A stretch of 64,000 bases of DNA from an uncultured Collinsella sp. Its GTDB lineage: Bacteria; Actinomycetota; Coriobacteriia; Coriobacteriales; Coriobacteriaceae. The stretch spans positions 1-64,000 of the forward strand of contig CABUQG010000006.1 in NCBI GenBank assembly GCA_902493535.1, read 5' to 3'. This document shows, piece after piece, positions 36,808 through 44,207 of this stretch (positions are counted from its first letter, which is position 1; the number at the start of each line of letters is the position of its first letter). A model generated the notes under the pieces. The model was not told the DNA's origin, ran no database searches, and worked only from the letters and a program-made list of their open reading frames with translations. The translations under genes and the position numbers were made by a program.

Positions 36808-37779
36808 ATGATAGAAATGAACGAAGCGCTAATCTACTTACAAGAAGCACTGGGCCTCTCCGCCAAGGCCAAAACTTGGCCTGGATCCACACGCTTGCCG
36901 CTGCATCTGCGGGCGGTTGAGGTCCGCGCTGTTGACGCAAACGGTTTTTCGTTTTTGCTTGCAAGTTTGCCTACTGGCGTCGGGCTTCCCGAGGCTAAGA
37001 GAGTCTATAGTCAGCTAGCCTTACGCGCGGAGACTCCTGTTGTCGTTTCGTTTCCTGATGCCGATGCACGTCAGCGCAAAGCATTGATCGCACAAGGGAT
37101 TCCCTTTGTCTGCCCAGGTAGACAGGCTTTTCTTCCATTTATGGGCACAGCCTGCACGGAGAGGGGCGGTGCCCGGTTTCGCAATCGCGCGACCAAGATG
37201 TCACCCAACGCACAGGCTGCCGCAATCTGGGGAGTAGCCCAGGAGCCATATCGTCCCTATGACCTTTGTCGTGCGCTTGGGATTTCGGCAAGCCGCGCGA
37301 GTGAGGCCATAACCGAGCTTGTTGACAGGGGGCTCGCGAGGCGCGAGCGTCGCGAGCGACGTGTCGTCGTGTTCCCTGTTGCTGTTGATCTTTTGCTCAG
37401 TGAGCACATGGCAGAGCTCTCCTCGCCTGTCTCGAAGGTCTTTTTTGCAAGGAAGACGCCGCAGATCGACTGTCTTGTTGACGCCGGGGAGACGGCGCTC
37501 GCCGCGCGTTCGATGCTCGCTGCGCCGGGCATGGAACAAAAGGCCGTCTTAAGAAGTGCATGGCGTCAACTGAGCGACCTCGAAGTCGCAGACGGGGAGT
37601 TGCCGGATAACGAGACGGCGATGATCCAAGTGTGGCGCTATGCGCCCGTGTTTGCCGACTCCTCCCGTGTCGACAACATTTCGCTTGCGCTATCTATGGC
37701 GGCAATTGACGATGAGCGAATTCAGCTCGAAGTCGATCGAATGTTTGAAAGGGAATATCCATGGCAAGAAGCGCTGTAG
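36808..37779 (+). CDS. AbiEi-like antitoxin (type IV TA) with wHTH
   Basis: A 323-residue protein with a winged-helix region in the middle (YRPYDLCRALGISASRASEAITELVDRGLARRERR) and a C-terminal domain of unknown fold. It immediately precedes, with a 19-bp overlap, a nucleotidyltransferase-fold protein, the arrangement of AbiE-type systems in which the first protein is a DNA-binding antitoxin and repressor. The identification is by order and fold features, not by a clear family motif. Starts at 36808 or 36817 are both possible; the ATG at 36772 overlaps the -10 region and is rejected. The pair is AT-richer than the flanks. Confidence 0.6.
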   Translation: MIEMNEALIYLQEALGLSAKAKTWPGSTRLPLHLRAVEVRAVDANGFSFLLASLPTGVGLPEAKRVYSQLALRAETPVVVSFPDADARQRKALIAQGIPFVCPGRQAFLPFMGTACTERGGARFRNRATKMSPNAQAAAIWGVAQEPYRPYDLCRALGISASRASEAITELVDRGLARRERRERRVVVFPVAVDLLLSEHMAELSSPVSKVFFARKTPQIDCLVDAGETALAARSMLAAPGMEQKAVLRSAWRQLSDLEVADGELPDNETAMIQVWRYAPVFADSSRVDNISLALSMAAIDDERIQLEVDRMFEREYPWQEAL

Positions 37780-38534
37780 AAGGCCTCCAAGAATTTCAAC
37801 AGCATATGCAAGAAGCTGCAGGATCGTATGCCCTTATCGGCGGCACGGCATGCGACATTTTGCTCGCGGAGGCGGGACTTCCGTTTAGGGCGACTCACGA
37901 TTTTGATGTGGTAATTGTCGCCGATGACCGGTTGCCTCAGACGGCAGAAGCCATATGGACTTTGGTGCGTGATGGCGGTTACCGCTGCGGCTGGGGCGAA
38001 GGCAAAGGCTCATGTTTTTATCGGTTCACAGAGCCTAAGAGGCCGGGTTGCCCCCATATGATCGAACTCTTCGCGAAGTGCCCCGACTTTCTAAAGGGTC
38101 GTGAGGGGATTGATGTGGCGCCAATTCACGTTGATGAAAACATAAGCAGTCTTTCGGCAATTTTGTTGGACGATGCTTACTACAGCTTGTTCCTTCAGGG
38201 AATTCGGACCGTAGGCGGCGTTTCGGTCCTGGGTACGGAATACATTGTCCCGTTCAAAGCGAAGGCGTATCTCGACCTAAAAGCTAGAAGGGAAGCGGGG
38301 GAGAACGTTGATTCGAAGAAGGTAAAAAAGCATAAACGCGATGCGCTGAGGCTTGCTCAGCTGCTTGGCGAGTCGGAAGGTGTCGACCTGCGCGGAGAAC
38401 TGAAGGACGATATGATTGCGTTTGTTAAAGATTGTGAGGTGGGCGACGTCAATCTGAAACAGATCGGGGTTGCGGGCGCAACGATGGCGCAGTTGCTTGA
38501 GACGATGAAAGCAACATATGGCTTGATTGGTTGA
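37761..38534 (+). CDS. AbiEii-like nucleotidyltransferase toxin
   Basis: A 257-residue nucleotidyltransferase-fold protein. The N-terminal motif YALIGGTACDILLAEAG followed by RATHDFDVVIV gives the GG...(D)xD arrangement of the AbiEii/DUF1814 toxin family, with Lys residues in FKAKAYLDLKARR downstream. Members such as AbiEii and MenT transfer nucleotides to RNA. GAAAGGGAATATCC precedes the ATG, and overlap with the antitoxin gene implies coupled translation. The presumed role is phage defence or plasmid/island stabilisation. Confidence 0.75.
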   Translation: MARSAVEGLQEFQQHMQEAAGSYALIGGTACDILLAEAGLPFRATHDFDVVIVADDRLPQTAEAIWTLVRDGGYRCGWGEGKGSCFYRFTEPKRPGCPHMIELFAKCPDFLKGREGIDVAPIHVDENISSLSAILLDDAYYSLFLQGIRTVGGVSVLGTEYIVPFKAKAYLDLKARREAGENVDSKKVKKHKRDALRLAQLLGESEGVDLRGELKDDMIAFVKDCEVGDVNLKQIGVAGATMAQLLETMKATYGLIG

Positions 38535-38645
38535 GTGTGGTTACGTGGCCCGGACGGTGCAGTCTAGCTGCGTTGTCCGGCGCGGAAGCTCGCTAATCGG
38601 CTATTATTTGTTTAGACAACTTGAGTTGTAGAGGAGTGACCGGCG

Positions 38646-39596
38646 ATGGTGCAGGGCGCCAAACATATGAAGAGCAATAACGCCGCGGCCAACGGTGGCT
38701 CAAGCCCCCAACCCGAACTCCAGCCCAAACCTCAACCAAAACCCAAGCGTCGCCGTAAGCGACTGCCGCGCTGGGCTGATCGGCTCATCACCATCGTCAT
38801 CATCCTTATTGGCGTGGGCCTTATGACCTGGCCGTGGATCTTGGACCGGCTCGAGGCCTCGGGCGTGTTCAACCAGATCAGCACCGTGTCCAGCACCGTG
38901 GACGCGCTCTCGGAAGAGGAGCGCGAGCGCATCCTGCTCCAGGCTCGCTCCTTTAACGAGCAGCTGGCGGGCGAGGCCACCGAGCTCCCCGCCGACCAGA
39001 TTGAGCCCTACGCCCAGCAGCTCATCTTTGACCGCGACCCCATGATGAGCTGGGTCGAGATCCCCTCCATCGACGTGAGCATGCCCATCTACCACGGCAC
39101 GAGCGAGGAAGTCCTTATGGCGGGCGTCGGCCACCTGGAGGGCACGAGCCTGCCGGTGGGCGGCACCTCGACGCATTGCGTGCTCACCGCGCACTCGGGC
39201 ATGCGCAACCTGAGCATGTTCGACGACATCCACTCGCTGGAGCCCGGCGACCTGGTGTTGCTGCACACCATGAACAAGACGCTCGCCTACAAGATGGTGG
39301 ACTCCGAGGTGGTGCTGCCCGAGGAGATGGAGTCGCTAACCATCGAGCCCGGCGCCGACAAGGTGACGCTCGTCACCTGCACGCCCTACGGCGTGAACGA
39401 CCATCGCCTGCTGGTGCATTGCGTGCGCACCAAGTACAGCAAGAAGGACGTCGACAAGCAAAAATCGCTGGCCGGTCGCCACTGGGGCAAGCGCGAGTTT
39501 GCCGTGCTCATCGTGGTCGTAGCCATTGTGCTGTTGCTGCTGGACATCGTGATCCACGCGGTCCGCAAGCGCCGCAAGGCCAAGGCCTCGGCATAA
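38646..39596 (+). CDS. Second class C-like sortase
   Basis: A 316-residue sortase with a Pro/Gln/Lys-rich N-terminal tail (PQPELQPKPQPKPKRRRKR), a membrane helix (about 47-65), the catalytic domain and a second membrane helix near the C-terminus. The active site is His in HCVLTAHSGMRN, Cys in VTLVTCTPYGVN and Arg in DHRLLVHCVR. It resembles the pilus sortase at 33803 but no LPxTG gene adjoins it. It may serve the truncated pilin whose remnant lies at 35660, or pilins encoded elsewhere. GAGGAGTGACCGGCG precedes the ATG. Confidence 0.92.
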   Translation: MVQGAKHMKSNNAAANGGSSPQPELQPKPQPKPKRRRKRLPRWADRLITIVIILIGVGLMTWPWILDRLEASGVFNQISTVSSTVDALSEEERERILLQARSFNEQLAGEATELPADQIEPYAQQLIFDRDPMMSWVEIPSIDVSMPIYHGTSEEVLMAGVGHLEGTSLPVGGTSTHCVLTAHSGMRNLSMFDDIHSLEPGDLVLLHTMNKTLAYKMVDSEVVLPEEMESLTIEPGADKVTLVTCTPYGVNDHRLLVHCVRTKYSKKDVDKQKSLAGRHWGKREFAVLIVVVAIVLLLLDIVIHAVRKRRKAKASA

Positions 39597-39610
39597 GATA
39601 TTCTCCAGAA

Positions 39611-39643
39611 CCACCACAATGGGGACAGGCGCCTTTGTGGTGG
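39611..39643. repeat. Palindromic repeat family 2, copy 6
   Basis: CCACCACAATGG ... CCTTTGTGGTGG, slightly diverged. Confidence 0.8.
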
Positions 39644-39654
39644 TCGGGGCTTCC

Positions 39655-39716
39655 AAACCATCACAACATTCGATGAAAATCGCGATTTTGGCGAAAAGCG
39701 TCGAATGTTGTGATGC
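39655..39716. repeat. Palindromic repeat family 1, copy 5
   Basis: AACCATCACAACATTCGATG with its complement; orientation as in copies 3 and 4. Confidence 0.85.
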
Positions 39717-39900
39717 TTTTCGTTGAGGTCGAGACGGTTTTCGCTATGGACGGTGCGGCTTCGCTGTAGAACCGCCGAACCACGCCCTGCCAACCGCCGT
39801 CCTCGTTACGTTTTCGCTGCATTTGGGTAAAGCGCCTGCTCCAAGCCGGCGTTGCCTTGTATACTAGAGCGGTTTAACTGTTATGCGGAAGGGAGCGCCT

Positions 39901-40212
39901 ATGGCACTCAGCGAGAAAGACGTGCGCGGCATCGCCGAGTACGCAAAGATCGCACTGACCGATGACGAGCTCACCCAGATGACGTCCTACATGAACGACG
40001 CCGTCCAGATGCTCGAGCCCGTCTTGCAATATGACTTGCCCGACGTGGAGCCCACGTTCCATCCCATCGGAAGCCTGTCCAACGTGATGGGCGATGACCT
40101 GCGCGAGCCCGAGCGCGACCTGCCGCTCGACGTCGCGCTCGAAAACGCCGGCAGCGTGCGCGATCGCTACTTCCGCGTGCCGTCCATTTTGGGAGAGGGG
40201 GAGAGCGAGTAA
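39901..40212 (+). CDS. gatC: Asp/Glu-tRNA amidotransferase subunit C
   Basis: A 103-residue GatC, the small subunit that stabilises the GatA-GatB amidotransferase making Gln-tRNA(Gln) and Asn-tRNA(Asn). Typical features are GIAEYAKIALTDDEL at the N-terminus and the conserved DVEPTFHPI segment followed by an acidic tail. GGAAGGGAGCGCCT precedes the ATG at 39901. Its stop codon overlaps the gatA start (TAATG). Confidence 0.95.
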   Translation: MALSEKDVRGIAEYAKIALTDDELTQMTSYMNDAVQMLEPVLQYDLPDVEPTFHPIGSLSNVMGDDLREPERDLPLDVALENAGSVRDRYFRVPSILGEGESE

Positions 40213-41726
40213 TGGCGCAGAGCTTCGATTCCCTTACCGCCGCTCAGATCGCCGCGGGCGTTGCCGCCGGCGACTTTACCGCTACCGAGGTGGCCCAGGC
40301 CTCCCTTGCTGCCATCGAGGCGCGCGAGGGCGGGGTCCAGGCATTCCTGCAGGTGGCGCCCGAGCTTGCGCTCGAGGCCGCCGCGCGCGTGGATGCCGAC
40401 CGTGCCGCAGGCAAGCCGCTGCCCCCGCTTGCGGGCGTGCCGCTGGCCATCAAGGACAACATGAACCTTGTGGGCACGCGCACCACCTGCGCTTCTCGCA
40501 TGCTCGAGGATTACCAGAGCATCTACACCGCTACCTGCGTCCAGCGCATGCTCGATGCCGGCTGCCTGCCCATGGGCAAGGCCAACATGGACGAGTTTGC
40601 CTTTGGCAGCTCCACCGAGAGCTCGGCGTTCCACCGTACCAACAACCCCTGGGATACCGAGCGCGTGCCCGGCGGCTCCTCGGGCGGCTCCGCTGCCGCC
40701 GTCGCCGCGGGCGAAGTCGCGCTTTCGTTGGGCTCGGACACCGGCGGCTCCATTCGCCAGCCGGCGTCGCTGTGCGGCGTGGTGGGCTTTAAGCCCACGT
40801 ATGGCGCCGTGAGCCGTTACGGCGTGGTTGCCTTTGGCTCGTCGCTCGACCAGGTGGGCCCCTTTGGCCGCACGGTCGAGGATGTCGCGCTGGCCATGAA
40901 CGCGCTTACCGGTGCGGGCCACGATCCGTACGACTGCACCAGCCAGGATTGCGCCGTCGACTTTACCGAGCACCTCAACGACAGCATCGAGGGCAAGCGC
41001 GTGGGCATTATCCCTGCGTTTATGGAGGCCGAGGGCCTGACGCCCGAGGTCAAGGCCGCTGTTCATCGCGCCGCCCAGGAGCTGCAGAACCAGGGCGCCG
41101 AGCTGGTCGAGGTCGACCTGCCGCACCTGGATGCCGCCATCGCTGCCTACTACGTCATCGGCCCGGCCGAGGCGTTCTCAAACCTGGCCCGCTTCGACGG
41201 CATTCGCTACGGCTATCAGGAGGAGGGCTGCGCCAACCTGTCCGACCAGAGCTCGCTTTCGCGCGCCCACGGCTTTGGTGCCGAGGCCAAGCGCCGCCAG
41301 ATGCTCGGCGCCTACCTGCTGAGCTCGGGCGTGTACGACAAGTACTACTACGCTGCGCAAAAGGCCCGCACGCTCATCACGCAGGACTACGACGCCGCGT
41401 ATGCCAAGGTGGACACCATCCTTATGCCCGCCTCGCCGCGTACGGCCTTTAAGTTTGGCGAGATCAGCGACCCCACGCAGATGTACCTCTCCGATCTGTA
41501 CACTATCTCGCTCAACATTTGCGGCAACGGCGGTATCTCGGTGCCGCTGGGCCTGGGCGAGGACACCAAGCTGCCCGTTTCTGCCCAGCTGGTTGGTCCG
41601 GCCTTTAAGGACCGTCAGCTGCTCACGTTTGCCCGCGCCCTGGAGCGCGGCTTTGCCGATGCCGCCACGGGTGCGCCCGCGCTTTCCGTCGCGCCCGATT
41701 TTGCCGGGAAGGGAGGCGAGCTGTAA
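40212..41726 (+). CDS. gatA: Asp/Glu-tRNA amidotransferase subunit A
   Basis: A 504-residue amidase-signature enzyme that releases ammonia from glutamine or asparagine for the transamidation. The Ser-cisSer-Lys triad lies in GVPLAIKDN (Lys), GGSSGGSAAAVAAG and SDTGGSIRQPASLCG. Length is close to the family norm. Both ends overlap neighbours by one or more bases (TAATG with gatC and with gatB), so the three subunits are translationally coupled. Confidence 0.97.
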   Translation: MAQSFDSLTAAQIAAGVAAGDFTATEVAQASLAAIEAREGGVQAFLQVAPELALEAAARVDADRAAGKPLPPLAGVPLAIKDNMNLVGTRTTCASRMLEDYQSIYTATCVQRMLDAGCLPMGKANMDEFAFGSSTESSAFHRTNNPWDTERVPGGSSGGSAAAVAAGEVALSLGSDTGGSIRQPASLCGVVGFKPTYGAVSRYGVVAFGSSLDQVGPFGRTVEDVALAMNALTGAGHDPYDCTSQDCAVDFTEHLNDSIEGKRVGIIPAFMEAEGLTPEVKAAVHRAAQELQNQGAELVEVDLPHLDAAIAAYYVIGPAEAFSNLARFDGIRYGYQEEGCANLSDQSSLSRAHGFGAEAKRRQMLGAYLLSSGVYDKYYYAAQKARTLITQDYDAAYAKVDTILMPASPRTAFKFGEISDPTQMYLSDLYTISLNICGNGGISVPLGLGEDTKLPVSAQLVGPAFKDRQLLTFARALERGFADAATGAPALSVAPDFAGKGGEL

Positions 41727-43402
41727 TGAAGGAGCTTTCCGAGGTCCTGCAGGATTGGGAGGCCGTGATTGGCCTGGAGATCCATACCGAGCTCACCGCA
41801 CTCGATACCAAGATGTTCTGCAACTGCAAGCTCAGCCACGATGACGAGCCCAACGCCAACGTGTGCCCGGTGTGCCTGGGCCTGCCCGGCGCCCTGCCGG
41901 TGCCCAACAAGCGCGCCATCGAGAGCATCGTCAAGGCAGGTCTCGCCACCAATTGCGAGATTCAGCGCCACTCGATGTTCTACCGCAAGCACTACTTCTA
42001 TCCCGATATGGCCAAGAACTTCCAGACCACGCAGGGTCCGGTCGCCTTTGCCATGTACGGTCACCTGGATCTGGATGTGACCGGTCGCGGTGCCGCCGAG
42101 CGCCCCGACTGCGCGTTTGGCGAGGCCGAGGCCCAGAGTCTGGCGAGCGCTTCGGCCAACGCCGAGGGCCTGTCTACGTCCATGACGTCGACCATGCGCG
42201 AGGGCAACCAGCGTGCCGGCCACCTGGCCAGCTACGACGCGTCCAGCCTGCAGATGCCCGAGCGTCGCGAGGACGGTTCCTACACGGTGCCCATCCGCAT
42301 CCTGCGCATCCACATGGAGGAGGACGCTGCCAAGATGGTGCACGTGGGCGGTGCCGAGGGCCGCATTACCGCCGCGGCCGAGTCGCTCGTCGACTACAAC
42401 CGCTGCGGCACGCCGCTGATTGAGCTCGTCACCGAGCCCGATCTGCGCACGCCCGAGGAGGCTCGCCTGTTTATGGAAAAGCTCCGTCGCATCTTTGTGA
42501 CGCTGGGCATTTCGGACTGCTCCATGGAGAAGGGTTCCATGCGCTGCGACGGCAACGTGTCGCTGCGCCGCCGCGGCGAGACCAAGCTGGGCACCAAGAC
42601 CGAGCTCAAGAACCTCAACTCGTTTAAGAGCCTGCATGATGGTCTTGCCTACGAGATCTGTCGTCAGGCCGAGGTGCTCGAGGAGGGCGGCATCATCTAT
42701 CAGGAGACCCGCCACTGGGAGCCCAGCCGCAAGCGCACCGTGGTCATGCGTGTGAAGGAAACGGCCGACGACTATCGCCTGTTCCCCGACCCCGATCTGG
42801 CGCCGTTCGATCTGGACGACGAGTTTATCGACCGCTGCCGTGGCGAGATTCCCGAGCTGCCCGATGCCAAGCGCGCCCGTTTTGAGGCCGACTTTGGCAT
42901 TAAGGCGGCCGATGCCGAGCAGATTGCCGGCGACCCCGAGTTTGCCGAGTTCTTTGAGGCGGCCGCTGCTGGTACGGCTGGCAAGGAGGCCCAGACGGTT
43001 GCAAACCTGCTGGTGAACGAGATGATCGCCTATCTTAAGGGCGCAGGCGTCTCGCTGGCCGAGTCCGGCATCGCGCCGGCTCAGGTGGCAGCTCTTGCCA
43101 AGTTGCTCGCGACCGATGCCATCAGCTCCAACCAGGCGCACGAGGTTTTTGAGGCCATGGCCCAGACCGGCGATGACCCCAACAAGATCGTCGACGAGCG
43201 CGGTATGCGTCAGGTGAGCGATGCCGGCGCGCTGCAGCCGATCGTGGACGAGGTGCTGGCAAACTGTGCCGATCAGGCGCAGCAGTATCGTGACGGCAAC
43301 CAGAAGGTCATCGGCTTTTTGGTGGGCCAGTGCATGAAGGCGAGCCGCGGCAAGGGCAATCCGAAGCTCTTCAACGAGTTGCTGAGAACGTCGCTCTCGT
43401 AG
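41726..43402 (+). CDS. gatB: Asp/Glu-tRNA amidotransferase subunit B
   Basis: A 558-residue GatB, the kinase/transamidase subunit that binds the mischarged tRNA. Recognisable are WEAVIGLEIHTELTA, the zinc-site cysteines CNCKLSHDDEPNANVCPVCLG, GALPVPNK, HYFYPDMAKNFQ, and the C-terminal helical YqeY-like domain. Insertions make it longer than the usual 475 residues, notably RGAAERPDCAFGEAEAQS. A terminator stem follows at 43472. Confidence 0.97.
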   Translation: MKELSEVLQDWEAVIGLEIHTELTALDTKMFCNCKLSHDDEPNANVCPVCLGLPGALPVPNKRAIESIVKAGLATNCEIQRHSMFYRKHYFYPDMAKNFQTTQGPVAFAMYGHLDLDVTGRGAAERPDCAFGEAEAQSLASASANAEGLSTSMTSTMREGNQRAGHLASYDASSLQMPERREDGSYTVPIRILRIHMEEDAAKMVHVGGAEGRITAAAESLVDYNRCGTPLIELVTEPDLRTPEEARLFMEKLRRIFVTLGISDCSMEKGSMRCDGNVSLRRRGETKLGTKTELKNLNSFKSLHDGLAYEICRQAEVLEEGGIIYQETRHWEPSRKRTVVMRVKETADDYRLFPDPDLAPFDLDDEFIDRCRGEIPELPDAKRARFEADFGIKAADAEQIAGDPEFAEFFEAAAAGTAGKEAQTVANLLVNEMIAYLKGAGVSLAESGIAPAQVAALAKLLATDAISSNQAHEVFEAMAQTGDDPNKIVDERGMRQVSDAGALQPIVDEVLANCADQAQQYRDGNQKVIGFLVGQCMKASRGKGNPKLFNELLRTSLS

Positions 43403-43408
43403 CTGCGA

Positions 43409-43551
43409 GGCCGGGGAAGCCCCGAGTCGCCGGGGTATTTCCTCCAAATTTCAAACAGTCCTATGCAAGACGAAGGCCACATTTAGTGGCCTTCTTTGCA
43501 TGCGGAACTCATTTGGAGCAAACACCCCGGCGACTCGGGGCTTCCCCGGCC
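43409..43551. repeat. Perfect 28-bp inverted repeat after gatB
   Basis: The arms 43409-43436 and 43524-43551 are exact reverse complements. The 87 bp between them contain the gatB terminator and the beginning of the first non-coding unit. Read as RNA, it could hold the terminator in a larger hairpin. Confidence 0.8.
43472..43498 (+). terminator. gatCAB terminator
   Basis: GAAGGCCAC and GTGGCCTTC form a 9-bp stem with a 5-base loop followed by TTTGC, 70 bp after gatB. Confidence 0.8.
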
Positions 43552-43630
43552 AGACGACTCGGCCGTTCGGGTCAGGTGGGCTGAATGGAATAGAGTGAAT
43601 GGGCGCGCCGTTTGGCGCGCCCATTGTTTT
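43502..43630 (+). ncRNA. Terminator-bounded non-coding unit 1
   Basis: Begins GCGGAACTCATTTGGAGCAA and contains GACTCGGCCGTTCGGGTCAG (43555-43574) and GGTGGGCTGAAT. It ends in a hairpin GGGCGCGCC-GTTT-GGCGCGCCC followed by ATTGTTTT. A second unit of the same design follows with an offset of about 131 bp. No open reading frame or ribosome site fits, so small-RNA genes or terminator repeats are the best guesses. Confidence 0.5.
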
Positions 43631-43632
43631 GA

Positions 43633-43759
43633 AGGGGACTCATTTTGAGCAAGCACCCGCCCTGCCGGGGCTCCCGGGTTCTGCAACGACTCGGCCGTTC
43701 GGGTCAGGTGGGCTGAATGAAATTTGGTGATGGGGGCGCCGTTGGCGCCCCCATTTTTT
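43633..43759 (+). ncRNA. Terminator-bounded non-coding unit 2
   Basis: Tandem copy of the unit at 43502: starts AGGGGACTCATTTTGAGCAA, carries the same GACTCGGCCGTTCGGGTCAG block at 43688-43707, and ends in GGGGGCGCC-GTT-GGCGCCCCC followed by ATTTTTTG. Terminator stems differ in sequence between copies but both keep pairing. Confidence 0.5.
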
Positions 43760-43835
43760 GTGGATGTGGCGCCGGGGCGGTTCCTTGGTCACACCGCGCA
43801 CTAAGATTTCCAAAAAGTTAACCTTTGTTGACCTC

Positions 43836-43859
43836 AATAGTTAGATAAACTAAACTATT
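43836..43859 (+). promoter_or_regulatory. Candidate metal-regulator operator
   Basis: AATAGTTA-n8-AAACTATT (43836-43859) is a near-perfect inverted repeat around TTAGATAAACTAA in an AT-rich promoter. DtxR/MntR-type repressors use sites of this general kind; it precedes the DUF6110-P-type ATPase operon. Confidence 0.45.
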
Positions 43860-43943
43860 TTTCAAAAGTGTGCTCGAGCAAACTTATTTACTCGGGTGCT
43901 GAGGCACCGTGCCGCGTCCAATGCGGCAAAAGGGAGAATCAAC

Positions 43944-44189
43944 ATGAAGAAGTCGACGTTCAATACCCTGCTTGTCGGTGGCGGTTTTCTGCTTGGCACG
44001 GCCGGCATCAAGCTGCTTACCAGCGCTCCGGTCAAGAATGCCTGCGTGCAGGGTATCGCGTGCGGCATGCGCATCAAGAACGGCTACCAGGACATGGTCG
44101 AGCAGGCCAAGGCTAATGTCGACGACATGGTTGCCGAGGCTGCCTACATCACCCAGAGCGAGGCCGCTGCTGACGAGGCAGCCGAGTAA
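43944..44189 (+). CDS. Small DUF6110-type protein beside the P-type ATPase
   Basis: An 81-residue protein with an N-terminal hydrophobic segment (FNTLLVGGGFLLGTAGIKLL), a Cys pair (NACVQGIACGMRIKNGYQ) and an acidic C-terminal tail. It resembles DUF6110 proteins, which commonly neighbour heavy-metal P-type ATPases. The cysteines could handle the metal before export, but this is inferred. AAAGGGAGAATCAAC precedes the start, and the ATPase begins 18 bp after its stop. Confidence 0.7.
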   Translation: MKKSTFNTLLVGGGFLLGTAGIKLLTSAPVKNACVQGIACGMRIKNGYQDMVEQAKANVDDMVAEAAYITQSEAAADEAAE

Positions 44190-44207
44190 CGCTCCCAGGC
44201 ACAAACT

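Larger units (their letters stand above)
39597..39900. other. Intergenic region with both palindrome families
   Basis: No gene. A family 2 copy (39611-39643) and a family 1 copy (39655-39716) follow the sortase gene and probably end its transcript. The gatCAB promoter is in the last 60 bp (TTGCCTTGTATACTAGA). Confidence 0.6.
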
